Source: a virus. Taken from it: a stretch of 20,331 nt of DNA. The DNA lies in IMG/VR virus record IMGVR_UViG_3300013132_000336, positions 1-20,331 of that record. One strand, given 5' to 3'. Positions 1 through 8,300 of this stretch are shown piece by piece; position 1 is the stretch's first letter, and each line of letters starts with the position of its first letter. The position numbers were made by a program, and so were the translations under genes. The notes below the pieces were generated by a model, which was given only the letters and a program-made list of their open reading frames with translations, was not told where the DNA came from and did no database searches.

Positions 1-436
1 GCAACGCAAGGTTCTAGTGTTCGCAAACTTCCGGCATAGCATAGATACTATAAGTGAGTTTCTAGGAAAGCATGGAATTGAGTGCGCCACGATTCACGGT
101 GATGTCTCAGCATCAAAGAGAACACTTATTTTTAACCAGTTTCAGACCACTCCGACCCCCCGAGTGCTAGTAATTCAGCCCCAAGCAGCGGCGCATGGTG
201 TTACGTTGACTGCTGCCGACACGGTGGTGTTCTGGGGTCCGGTTATGAGTGTGGAGACGTACGTTCAATGTTGTGCTCGTGCCGACCGTCAGGGGCAGAC
301 ATCCGATAAGGTAACGGTCATTCATCTGCAAGGCTCTGATATTGAGAAGCGCATGTTCAAGCAGCTAGCCCATCGGGTTACTGAGCATACGAGTCTCGTG
401 AAATTGTACGAAGAAGAGCTTGCATCTGCCGATTAG
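1..436 (+). CDS. SNF2-family DNA helicase/ATPase, C-terminal part (5' end outside window)
   Basis: This is the 3' end of a superfamily 2 helicase. The frame is open from base 2 with no start needed; the GTG at 17 lies inside a conserved strand (KVLVFANF) and is not a true start. Visible helicase C-terminal motifs, in order, are: the KVLVFANF strand; IHGD; a motif V region (VLVIQPQAAAHGVTLTAADTV) in which a strand runs into an AAxHGxxL turn; and motif VI, QCCARADRQGQ, which matches the QxxxRxxRxGQ arginine-finger pattern of SNF2/Rad54-like enzymes. In such proteins this lobe closes on the N-terminal DEXD lobe to hydrolyse ATP and translocate on DNA. In phages, SNF2-like helicases usually sit in the replication or recombination block, as here. 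It ends with TAG at 434-436, and the next gene begins 37 bases later. The family call is firm; the precise role is unknown. Confidence 0.9.
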   Translation, partial: QRKVLVFANFRHSIDTISEFLGKHGIECATIHGDVSASKRTLIFNQFQTTPTPRVLVIQPQAAAHGVTLTAADTVVFWGPVMSVETYVQCCARADRQGQTSDKVTVIHLQGSDIEKRMFKQLAHRVTEHTSLVKLYEEELASAD

Positions 437-473
437 GCGTGTTAAAGTTTTGACAAACAACAAGGAGAGTGTG

Positions 474-881
474 ATGGACACTGATAGTAATGTTCCTCTT
501 GATAAGCTGACCCGCGTCTACTTGAAGATGCGTACGGCGATTCAAGATGTGCAGAAAGAATACGACGAAAAGTTAGCGGCGCTTAAAGAACAACAAGACG
601 CTGTCAAGTTTGCAATCAAAGAGCGTATGCTATCGCTTGGTACCACTTCAGCTAAGACTGATTTCGGTACGGTCATCCTTTCCAAGAAGACGCGGTTCAG
701 CACAAACGATTGGGCTAGCTTCAAAGAGTTTATCGTACTTAATGATGCTGTTGACCTTCTTGAGAAGCGGATTGCTCAGAAGAATATGGAATTGTTTCTC
801 TCTGAAAACCCCGGACTCGTACCGCCGGGGTTGAACTCCGACTCGGAGTATGACATTTCGGTACGCAAACCTTCTCGTTAA
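474..881 (+). CDS. Small coiled-coil phage protein of unknown function
   Basis: This 135-residue protein starts at the ATG at 474, which has a good ribosome-binding site (AAGGAG, 462-467). An in-frame start at 420 would overlap the helicase gene and lacks such a site. Residues 12-50 are charged and heptad-like (coiled coil). Residues 61-80 contain KTDFGTVILSKKTRF, and the C-terminus has a proline-rich turn followed by DSEYDISVRK. I recall this arrangement (FGTV...TRF...DW, then PPGL-DSEY at the end) in conserved hypothetical proteins of other phages, commonly beside replication genes, but know of no defined function. No catalytic motif is seen. It lies between a helicase and a putative single-strand DNA-binding protein, 11 bases ahead of the latter, so it is probably co-transcribed. 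A role as a replication accessory is inference only. Confidence 0.8.
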   Translation: MDTDSNVPLDKLTRVYLKMRTAIQDVQKEYDEKLAALKEQQDAVKFAIKERMLSLGTTSAKTDFGTVILSKKTRFSTNDWASFKEFIVLNDAVDLLEKRIAQKNMELFLSENPGLVPPGLNSDSEYDISVRKPSR

Positions 882-892
882 TAGGAAGAACC

Positions 893-1804
893 ATGACCCA
901 AGTCGTTAAGTTTGAAGGGGCTTCTGTCCCGACTTTTGCCAAACGCGCTGAGCGTTCTGCTCTTGCTGTTGCCCTTGCAGGTAACGGCGGTGGGGTGGGC
1001 ATCAAGCGCATCTCTATCAAGGGCGGTGTGTTCCGCTTGTTTGCTGGTAACAAGGAAGTAGGTTCTATTGAAGACCGGCATCTGGACGTTGTTGTCGTCA
1101 ACGCTGCGCCTAAGATTGGGCGTTCGTTCTACGGTGGTACGTATGAAGAGGGTGTATCTACTACCCCTGTTTGTTGGTCTGCCGATGGTGAGCGTCCTGA
1201 TACGTCCATTCAAGAACCGCAGTGCGACACCTGTGCCAACTGCCACAACAACGTCAAGGGTTCTGGTCAGGGTGAGAGCCGCGCCTGCCGTTTCTCGCAG
1301 CGTATTGCAGTAGTTCTTGCCAATGACATTGGCGGTGATGTGTTGCAGATGACCCTGCCTGCTACGTCCATCTTTGGTAAGGAAGAGAACGACGCTCGTC
1401 CGCTCCGCGCCTATGCTCAGTATCTTGATGCGCATGGTTGGGACCCCGACATGCTTGTTACTCGTATGAAGTTCGACACCAAGGCGGCGGTGCCCAAGCT
1501 GCTGTTCCGCCCTGCTGCATGGTTGGATGAAGACCAATACGAAGTAGTTAAGAAGCAAGGAGCTACTGACGATGCGAAACGCGCAATCAAGATGTCCTTC
1601 GCCGCACCTTCTGCTGAACCCAAGGTTGCCCTACTCGCGCCTGACATTGCGGGTACTCCACCTACTCGTAAACCCAAGGTCACAGAAGTTGTGGAAGAAG
1701 ATGAAGCAGAGGAACCGAAGGTTCGCAAAGAAGCTGAGCCTGCCCAGAACGTGAAGAAGAAGGGTAGCCTTGATTCCTTGGTTGATGAGTGGGACGACGA
1801 GTAA
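893..1804 (+). CDS. Putative single-strand DNA-binding protein with Cys cluster and acidic tail
   Basis: This 303-residue protein has its ATG at 893 behind AGGAAG (883-888). The N-terminal half is beta-strand-rich (ISIKGGVFRLF, HLDVVVVNAA), compatible with an OB-like fold. Five cysteines, C94, C111, C114, C117 and C132, form a CX16CX2CX2CX14C pattern likely to bind zinc. Residues 250-303 are a low-complexity proline/lysine/glutamate linker ending in an acidic tail (SLVDEWDDE). A flexible linker plus an acidic C-terminal tip is the hallmark of phage single-strand DNA-binding proteins such as T7 gp2.5 and T4 gp32, where the tip recruits polymerase and helicase. Its place between helicase and primase genes agrees. 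The SSB assignment rests on architecture and context, not on a recognised SSB motif; a zinc-binding replication accessory is the alternative. Confidence 0.6.
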   Translation: MTQVVKFEGASVPTFAKRAERSALAVALAGNGGGVGIKRISIKGGVFRLFAGNKEVGSIEDRHLDVVVVNAAPKIGRSFYGGTYEEGVSTTPVCWSADGERPDTSIQEPQCDTCANCHNNVKGSGQGESRACRFSQRIAVVLANDIGGDVLQMTLPATSIFGKEENDARPLRAYAQYLDAHGWDPDMLVTRMKFDTKAAVPKLLFRPAAWLDEDQYEVVKKQGATDDAKRAIKMSFAAPSAEPKVALLAPDIAGTPPTRKPKVTEVVEEDEAEEPKVRKEAEPAQNVKKKGSLDSLVDEWDDE

Positions 1805-1837
1805 GGAGATGGGGGCGTAAGCCCCCGCTTTTATATG
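1803..1837 (+). promoter_or_regulatory. Ribosome-binding site separated from its start codon by a GNRA-loop hairpin
   Basis: AAGGAG (1803-1808) lies 26 bases ahead of the ATG at 1835, too far for normal initiation. Between them is a perfect hairpin, GGGGGC (1811-1816), loop GTAA, GCCCCC (1821-1826); GUAA is a stable GNRA tetraloop closed by C-G. Folding removes 16 bases, leaving about 10 (about 8 if the U1810-G1827 wobble pair forms). No other ribosome-binding site precedes the ATG. The geometry resembles T4 genes 25 and 38, where a hairpin brings the site close to the start. Because GCTTTT follows the stem, a weak intrinsic terminator is the alternative, or both functions may coexist. Confidence 0.55.
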
Positions 1838-2113
1838 GCATATTCAGAAAAAGTTAAAGACACAATCGACAAGGCTCCCAAGACTTTGGGCAATCAACTA
1901 GGCAGGTGGGCAGTGTTCTTAGACTTCCCCGTGACAAAGATTGCTAAGAGTACCGGTGCTACAAGGCAGACCGTATACAACTGGTTCGGCGGTGGTGAAG
2001 TTGCCCCTGCTTACAGAACCAGTGTTCAAGGTCTGGTGGATATCATGCAGTCATCTTCATCTGCCGAGGATGCTTGGAGAAAAGTATGCAATCATCTGAA
2101 CCTGCGGGGCTAA
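1835..2113 (+). CDS. Small helix-turn-helix protein, putative DNA-binding regulator
   Basis: This 92-residue protein has a central segment (about residues 19-52) reading LGRWAVFLDFPVTKIAKSTG then ATRQTVYNWF, a typical helix-turn-helix: first helix, a turn at STGA, and a recognition helix ending in the YNWF signature common to Cro/CI-like and Cox-like domains. A C-terminal helix (EDAWRKVCNHL) may serve dimerisation. Similar proteins occur in phage replication modules in my recollection, without characterised targets. The only early in-frame ATG is at 1835, and its ribosome-binding site lies across a hairpin, so translation may be structure-dependent. Its 3' end overlaps the next gene by 28 bases. 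It could regulate the phage's own replication operon or bind an origin; neither can be told from the sequence, since no repeated operator was seen nearby. Confidence 0.75.
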   Translation: MAYSEKVKDTIDKAPKTLGNQLGRWAVFLDFPVTKIAKSTGATRQTVYNWFGGGEVAPAYRTSVQGLVDIMQSSSSAEDAWRKVCNHLNLRG

Positions 2114-2283
2114 GAGATGAAGCGTTTATACCATCAGCAGCACAATTCATATCGGAAGGCGGCATGCCCCTCGCTTGGCAGAAAGAAATGCTCAAGCGCT
2201 ACCTGTTCTACTTCGCCCTAGTACAAGAGATATATTCGCAAGACACTCAAGCGGCATCGTCGGAGCAACTGTATATCTTGTAA
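2086..2283 (+). CDS. Small phage protein of unknown function
   Basis: This 65-residue product starts at the ATG at 2086, preceded by GGAG (2076-2079, spacer 6); an upstream in-frame TTG at 2074 has no comparable site. It begins inside the HTH gene in another frame and ends 9 bases ahead of the primase start, suggesting translational coupling along the chain. The sequence has an acidic N-terminus, a proline break (FIPSAAQF), then an amphipathic/aromatic helix (WQKEMLKRYLFYFALVQEIY). It has no cysteine cluster, no catalytic motif and no clear membrane span. I do not recognise the family. The spacing and ribosome-binding site support a real gene. Confidence 0.6.
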   Translation: MQSSEPAGLRDEAFIPSAAQFISEGGMPLAWQKEMLKRYLFYFALVQEIYSQDTQAASSEQLYIL

Positions 2284-2292
2284 GGGGTTGGT

Positions 2293-5187
2293 ATGGAGCC
2301 GGTAGAGTTCCTGCAACGGGTTCTCCCCTCGCAGGGTTTGTATTGCGTAGCGGAGTTTGATACCAAGCGTAAGCAGCACAAGTTCGTTAAGACCATCGAG
2401 GATATGCTTGAAGGTTCTAATGAATACGTACAGCAGAAGCTCAACACATACTTCGCTCTGGGGTCTTTCATCAAGGACGGTACTCGTACTGCGGCTAACG
2501 TGTCGCATATGCGCTCGTTATTTATTGATGTGGACTGTGGCAGCGGTAAGTATGCAACCAAGAAGGAAGCGTTCCTTGCTATACGTAAGTTCTTAAAAGA
2601 CACAGAGCTTGATGCGCTGGGGTCGCCCATCGTTGTAGATTCGGGTGGTGGTATCCATGTGTACTGGCCTATGGACCGGGACATCCCTGCGTCTGAGTGG
2701 TTAGCTGCTGCCCGTAATCTTAAGAAGCTGTGTACTGAGCAGGGCTTTAAGATTGACCAGAGCGTTACCGGCGATGCCGCCCGTGTACTGCGGATGCCGG
2801 GGTCGTACAACTTTAATTATGTGTCGGAGGAAAAACCGGACCCTGTACCCTGCGCAATAAAGGCAGGCGGTGATACCGTGTTCAACTTCGAGCAGGTAGC
2901 CGATGCAATCAAGAGCAAACTGAAGGGCCACCCTGCGGTAGTGGCGCTCGATATCCCGGGTGTTGCCCCCAAGAAGAAACAGACTACCTTCAAGCTTTCA
3001 CCGAGCAACGGCAGCAAGTTCCAACTTCTTCTGGACAAGACCAACGCAGGCAGCGGCTGTCATCAACTCAAGCACTACATTGAACATGCTACGGAAGATG
3101 GCATGGAACCTTTGTGGCGAGCACTGTTGTCGTGGTCCATGAAGTGTGAGGATGGTGAGCAGTTCAACAAATACCTTAGCGACCTGCACCCGTACGATGA
3201 AGACCGCATGCATAACAAGTTGCGGGAAATCAAGGGGCCTTACCCCTGCGCCAAGATGGAAGACATCACAGGCGTTTCATGTAACGGTTGTCCGCACAAG
3301 GGGAAAATCACAAATCCTTTAGTGCTTGCTAACTACATCAAAAAAGATGAAGGCGAAAAAGAAATCCTGCTTGAAGAGCCGGAAGTAACAAATTCCTCAA
3401 CGAACAGAGTATCCAGACCCCCTGCACCGAAAGGCTACAGCTACGCCGAAGGCGGCGGCATCATCAAGCACGGCAGAAAAAAAGATGACGATGAGGAAAG
3501 CGGTGACGTAAAGGTTTTAGACTATGACTTGTTTGTAGTTAACATCCTTTGCGAAGACAACGTGCATACCGTCTACATGGTAGCTGACCGTAAGTTTGGG
3601 GCTGAGACTATCCGCATTTCGCAGTCGTACATTGTTAGCAAGACGGAGACCCTCAAAGCACTAGCGGCAAGCAACATCATGGCTATGCCGGGGCAGTCAG
3701 AAAATCTTTACTACTACGTCAGCGCAGCTATCGGTGAAGCGAGCCGTACAAATCCTGCCTTAGTTGTACCCAAGCACTACGGATGGCAGGGGGACGGGTC
3801 GTTTGTTTTGAATGAAAAAATCTACCATCCTGACGGCAAGATTGTTTCTTTCCCAATGCCGTCCCTTGAAGGCATCACAGCCAAGACTAAGCCGTCTGGT
3901 AACAGCATGCATCCGTGGTTGAATCTGGCAAACATCCTTATTAACCGTGAGGAATGGATGCTCTTAGGTCTGGGAATGACGGGGGCTGCGTCTGTCCTTA
4001 TGCGTGAGTCGAGCGTGGCGGGTATGGTGTTTCACGCCTGCGGTAAAACAAATTCGGGTAAGACTTTGGCGCTTAACCTTGGCACATCCATGTGGGGAAC
4101 GCCGTCTTCTTTCGTACTTAAAGCTAGTAGTTCCGTTATTGCGGTGTGTGAGTTTGCCGCCGCCGCCGGAAGCCTGCTTGTGGGCATAGATGAATCAACT
4201 ACCAAACAAAACAATTCGTCAAACCCTAAGAACGCTAACGTAGCTCAAAACATGTGGGCGCAGGAAATTATCTACGACTTTTCTGAAGGCAACACAAAAG
4301 ACAGGTCCACAGTAAAGGGCGGTCTGCAAAAGAATTCAGGTGGGTGGAAGTCTTTGCTGTTCACTACATCGAACTCGTACTTGATGGACTCTCTTGCAGC
4401 GCAGGATAAATCTAGCGAACCCTTGCTTCTGCGTATGCTTGAAGCCCAACTCAAAGGGGGCATGCCCCCGATGTCAGAAGAAGAACGCTTACAACTCAAC
4501 GAACTGGCATACCACAACGGCATCGTGGGTCCTCACTTTATTCAGTGGTTGGTACAGAATTGGGGTACTGCTGAGGGCGTACGCAGGACTTGCCGTAAGC
4601 GCTTAGTTGAGTTGTTTGGGGAGAATCCCGGCGAGCGCTTCTGGATGGAGGGGTTGTCAGCACTAGCCGCATCTTGGATTCTTTTTGGTAGCAAGTACGC
4701 AAACATTATTGACCTGCCAGTTAAGGTGTTGTTCGAGAATTGCGCTAAACCTTTGCTTGAAACTGGTAGGTCTTACATTGGCCTTTGTAGCAAGAGCGCA
4801 GACGATGTCCTTAATTCCTACACCCGAGAGCGTTATGGTCAGCTTGTTGTCGTCCGTAAGAGCGACGCTAGTAAGATGTTTGAAGCAGTGCTTGGCAACG
4901 ATGGTGTCATTGACCAGACGATAAGCCGGTCCCACATTGCAGGTCGGGTTGAGCACGATGTAACCCCCGGACGTATCGACTACTACATTGAAATAAAGAT
5001 GCTGCGCCAACACTGTGCGGCTATGGGGTTTAGCTTCGAGCAGTTCAAGAAGGACATGGAGCAGCGGTACCATGTCGAGTACTTGCAGAAGAAAGACTTG
5101 CTATCCAAGACCAAAGGCCCTGAGATGAGGGTTGCTGCCATGCGTATTAGCGTACCGGACAACCGCCTTGAAGAAGCTGGAGATTAA
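2293..5187 (+). CDS. Primase-helicase: AEP-type primase domain fused to DUF927-like P-loop ATPase
   Basis: This 964-residue replication protein starts at the ATG at 2293 behind AAGGGG (2282-2287). Residues 1-210 look like an archaeo-eukaryotic-type primase/PrimPol: FIDVD (77-81) for the metal-binding acidic pair, VDSGGGIHVYW (115-125), and DQSVTGDAARVLRMPGSYN (about 155-173), which carries the basic nucleotide-binding residues. A Cys/His cluster follows (C319, C330, C333, H335), perhaps a zinc or Fe-S site. The C-terminal half is an ATPase with Walker A GKTNSGKT (584-591) and Walker B LLVGIDES (628-635, acidic pair D633/E634), in a context typical of DUF927 helicases. Such fusions prime and unwind at the replication fork. 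The 3' end overlaps the next small gene by about 20 bases. The domain calls are strong; the exact boundaries and the DUF927 label are from memory of the families. Confidence 0.88.
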   Translation: MEPVEFLQRVLPSQGLYCVAEFDTKRKQHKFVKTIEDMLEGSNEYVQQKLNTYFALGSFIKDGTRTAANVSHMRSLFIDVDCGSGKYATKKEAFLAIRKFLKDTELDALGSPIVVDSGGGIHVYWPMDRDIPASEWLAAARNLKKLCTEQGFKIDQSVTGDAARVLRMPGSYNFNYVSEEKPDPVPCAIKAGGDTVFNFEQVADAIKSKLKGHPAVVALDIPGVAPKKKQTTFKLSPSNGSKFQLLLDKTNAGSGCHQLKHYIEHATEDGMEPLWRALLSWSMKCEDGEQFNKYLSDLHPYDEDRMHNKLREIKGPYPCAKMEDITGVSCNGCPHKGKITNPLVLANYIKKDEGEKEILLEEPEVTNSSTNRVSRPPAPKGYSYAEGGGIIKHGRKKDDDEESGDVKVLDYDLFVVNILCEDNVHTVYMVADRKFGAETIRISQSYIVSKTETLKALAASNIMAMPGQSENLYYYVSAAIGEASRTNPALVVPKHYGWQGDGSFVLNEKIYHPDGKIVSFPMPSLEGITAKTKPSGNSMHPWLNLANILINREEWMLLGLGMTGAASVLMRESSVAGMVFHACGKTNSGKTLALNLGTSMWGTPSSFVLKASSSVIAVCEFAAAAGSLLVGIDESTTKQNNSSNPKNANVAQNMWAQEIIYDFSEGNTKDRSTVKGGLQKNSGGWKSLLFTTSNSYLMDSLAAQDKSSEPLLLRMLEAQLKGGMPPMSEEERLQLNELAYHNGIVGPHFIQWLVQNWGTAEGVRRTCRKRLVELFGENPGERFWMEGLSALAASWILFGSKYANIIDLPVKVLFENCAKPLLETGRSYIGLCSKSADDVLNSYTRERYGQLVVVRKSDASKMFEAVLGNDGVIDQTISRSHIAGRVEHDVTPGRIDYYIEIKMLRQHCAAMGFSFEQFKKDMEQRYHVEYLQKKDLLSKTKGPEMRVAAMRISVPDNRLEEAGD

Positions 5188-5371
5188 TTACCCGTGGATG
5201 CTGATGGATAAAGGCGATGCTGTCTTTGTACCCACGCTCAATGAGGAGATAACAAAAGAGGAAGGGCTGAAGTCAGCCCTGTCCTCCGGAAGATTCGTCA
5301 AACATCAGTTCGGAATATTCGACGGCAAGCTTGGTGTGTTGTTTATTGTGATGCGTAGAAAGCCTGATTAG
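5168..5371 (+). CDS. Small conserved phage protein (YPW...GDAVFVP type), start uncertain
   Basis: This frame encodes KKLEINYPWMLMDKGDAVFV followed by a basic, aromatic C-terminus (LGVLFIVMRRKPD). The YPW-x-M-x-x-GD-x-x-F-x-P opening resembles short phage proteins I associate with a DUF7303-like family (remembered pattern: YPF-x-x-M-x-x-GDSFF), so the N-terminus probably includes YPW. That favours the TTG at 5168 (67 residues) over the ATG at 5198 (57 residues), although neither has a clear ribosome-binding site; a GGAG at 5179-5182 is 15 bases from 5198. Translation may depend on coupling to the overlapping primase gene. The last 29 bases overlap, tail to tail, the end of the giant gene on the other strand. 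The function is unknown. Confidence 0.55.
   Translation: MKKLEINYPWMLMDKGDAVFVPTLNEEITKEEGLKSALSSGRFVKHQFGIFDGKLGVLFIVMRRKPD
5263..5280 (-). terminator. Candidate intrinsic terminator of the leftward virion operon
   Basis: AGGGCTGA (5263-5270) and TCAGCCCT (5273-5280) are perfect inverted repeats, giving a 7-bp stem with a tetraloop. Read leftward, the hairpin lies about 63 bases beyond the stop codon of the giant gene and is followed by a T-rich run (TCCTCTTTTGTT). This is the right position and polarity for an intrinsic terminator of the - strand operon, placed inside the opposing small gene. On the + strand no T-run follows, so it would be one-directional. The T-run is interrupted, hence moderate confidence. 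Confidence 0.45.
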
Positions 5372-8300
5372 CCGCTCTTGATAGGGCAATCTGCGCCTTG
5401 CGGATGTTGTCGATAGACTCCCGCTTCTCCGGTCCAGACTGGGAAGACTGAAGAACAAGCCTACGCATTGCCGCCAAGTTAGCCATCTCTTTTCTAATCT
5501 TTGCCGAAAAATCAGCGAGTGCTATGTCGGTGCTGTAATCCTGTGCAAACTTAACAGCATCTTCACCACGACCTTCGGTAACCATCTTGTTAAATGTGGC
5601 TTTGGCTTTCTCTGAGCGTTCAGCGTTCTCGTAGAAAAGTTCTATCGCACCACTAGCGTCCTTGGGTTGGAACAACGCGCCCACTATGGGCAGGGTAGAC
5701 GCCCTACCTGACGGAGCTTCAACATCTGGTTTATCTAGCGCCATTAGATTCAATGCTTGCATGGTGGCGATACCCAACGAACCTAGATGCCCACGGATAA
5801 AGTAGTCAACCTTGATTGGCGACACACCTGCGACACTGCCCAAGAACTTAGCAAACTCAGTGGTGTTCTCACGGTACTGTTCTGCGGGTAGGAACTGCTG
5901 TTCTCTACGAGACACAATCGACTGGTCTGTATAGAACGAATAGTTGGTAGCCACTTCAATACCGGGCTTCAAGAATGTCGGAATATCACCCGGCACCGAC
6001 TGCATCAACAGCTTGCTAATACCCTTGATGGCTTTTCTAGCATCATCATCACCCTTCGCCAAATCAATAGCAGCTTCGGGTATAGCCTTGAACATCAGGC
6101 CGACTTCAAACGGAATGGGTACACGAACGGGTTCATCTAGTCCGGGGATACGCACGAACCAGTTTGCATACTTCTCAGTACCGGCGTTCTCATATGTCTC
6201 GTCATCGTCCATCATGGCGGCATAAGCAAGCGTCACAGCCGTAAGGACCATACCCCTAGTCCAAAACTTGCCGCGTTGGTTCAGCTTCTGGGCAAACGGC
6301 ATCTTGCCAAACATTGCTTTGTACGTGACGTTTAAGCCTTGAATCTGTGAGTACAGGAACGGAATCAGCATGTTGCCCATGTACAGGCTGGGCGACAGAC
6401 CACGCTTGTTGTAGTTCATAGACTCCATCGTTGCATAGGTTGCTTCCATATCAGACAGTCCCTGCTTACGGAAGTCGTTGTATATACGCACACGGGACGC
6501 CGCATCAGCGGCGGATGCCATCAGGTCTGCCTTAGCTGCGAGCTTGGAAACCAAGCTGCCATCACCCTTGGTGATTTGCAGGAGAATCTTTTGCATGTCA
6601 TCCGGCAAACCGTTCAAGGTTTGACCACCAAGAATCAGGCGCTGTTGCAGGGCTTCATACCCTTCACTCTTACCCCGCATGATATCTACGTACTCTTTGG
6701 CAGCACCAACCACGGGTTTACCATCAGCCCCGGTAACAAGCCAGTTGTTAGTGGAGTCACGAACAATTTGCCGCGCAACATATACGGGGTTTCTGGTAAT
6801 CGCCAACCGCAGCCACCTAGTAGGAACAGCCATCGCACGGAAGAATGCTGGGATGGTAGCGCGGATACCTTCCATACCCTTGATGAACAAGTCGGCGGGG
6901 ATACCGATAGCTTCCATTTGTTTTTCATTCAGCACGGCATAGTAGTCTTCGCCATTGTGCTTGAAACGAATCACGTTGTAGGCGGCTTTGCCGGTACCTT
7001 TGAAGATACCGTTGTATTCTTTACCGTCTTTACGTTTCTTGGGGTTGCCTTTATCGTCGAGCGGAACTTCAAGCAGACCGGAGTTAGCCATAGCAAAAGC
7101 CGTCTCTTTGGTAGCTTGATTACGCAGCGCCATCTCGGTAAGTAGGCGGGTGTTTTGCAGGGAACCAGTAAAGAAATCAAGGATGGGTTTATCCCCACCA
7201 ACAAGTTGTTGCAGGTACGGTTGGTTCTTGATGTCACCGATAACCACAGGCAGAACTTCATCACCGATAACTAGCTCAGCGATGCCGCCATTCATACGGT
7301 AGAACGGGAAGTATTCTTTGTCTTTGATGAGGCGGTCTCGTTCCTTCTCGCTCATAGCACCGGTCTCAACGAGGAAGTCGAGCAACCCTTCGTTGTATTC
7401 CTTGTACATCTTACGAGCTTCACGGAAAGCAGGGACGCTATCACCGGCAGCAAACGCGGCATCAATCTGTTCTTTTGTGATTAGTTTTTCTGCGAAGTCG
7501 AGCACGCTCTTCTTCTCTTGCTTAGCTCGAACAGCCGCCATGTACAGAGAGAACGCTTCATTCACAGCGTTGGCATCACCGAAAGTTTCCTTGGCTTTGT
7601 TTAGAATCTCTGCAATCTTGGCGAGGCTAGCGCTCTTCTTACTAACCAGCGTGAACTGCGTTACCTTTTTCCCGTTACGTTCCACTTCTTCTTTCTGATA
7701 AGTAAGTGGTCCATTCGATGCCACCTCAGCCGTAGCGTTGTTTGCGTAGTCGTGCATACGCAGGTGGTACATCATCTGAAGTGCTTGAGCTTCATCCTTC
7801 ATGTAGGCGGCGGCACGTTCAACCGGGGCAAGGCGGTCAATCCACTGAGTAGCGCCAGCAAGACCAACCAAGTTAGCCTTAATACTGGCGATAAGGCCCT
7901 TGTCCTTACCGATGACCCCGCCCTTAGCAATATCTTGCATAGTCTTAGCGGCATCGGTATCAGCCCACTTCATACCCCCAAGACGATATGCAACTTGTCC
8001 AGTCGGAGATATGTATACACCGGGGCGATTTTTACCCAGCGTTTGTTCTGCATCACGGATAATCTTGTAGATGTCGCTAGTGCTGACCTTATCCAGACCG
8101 AACGAAGTGAAGCCCATCTTCTTCAGAGCAGCGCGTAGCGTACCGACAATCTCTTTGATGAAGCGGTTGGCTTTCTTGAGGAACCCTTCGGTAGCCCGTT
8201 GCTGAGTTGTGTAAGCAATAAGTTCACGGACTTGTTCTACCGCATCACCACCGCCTGCCTTTGTGTTTACCACACCTTCAGCTACTTCCGGGCCAAGCTC

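Noticed and set aside
878-1558. - strand open frame (226 codons) opposite the SSB-like gene
   Set aside because: No recognisable motif; the + strand frame has a ribosome-binding site, a Cys pattern, an acidic tail and operon context.
4456-4469. Perfect palindrome GGGGGCATGCCCCC in the primase gene
   Set aside because: It encodes Gly-Gly-Met-Pro-Pro in frame, has no T-run and no second copy; probably incidental to codon use.
6576-7145. + strand open frame (189 codons) within the giant gene's LPD38-like region
   Set aside because: It lies opposite well-recognised protein sequence and has no ribosome-binding site or family resemblance.
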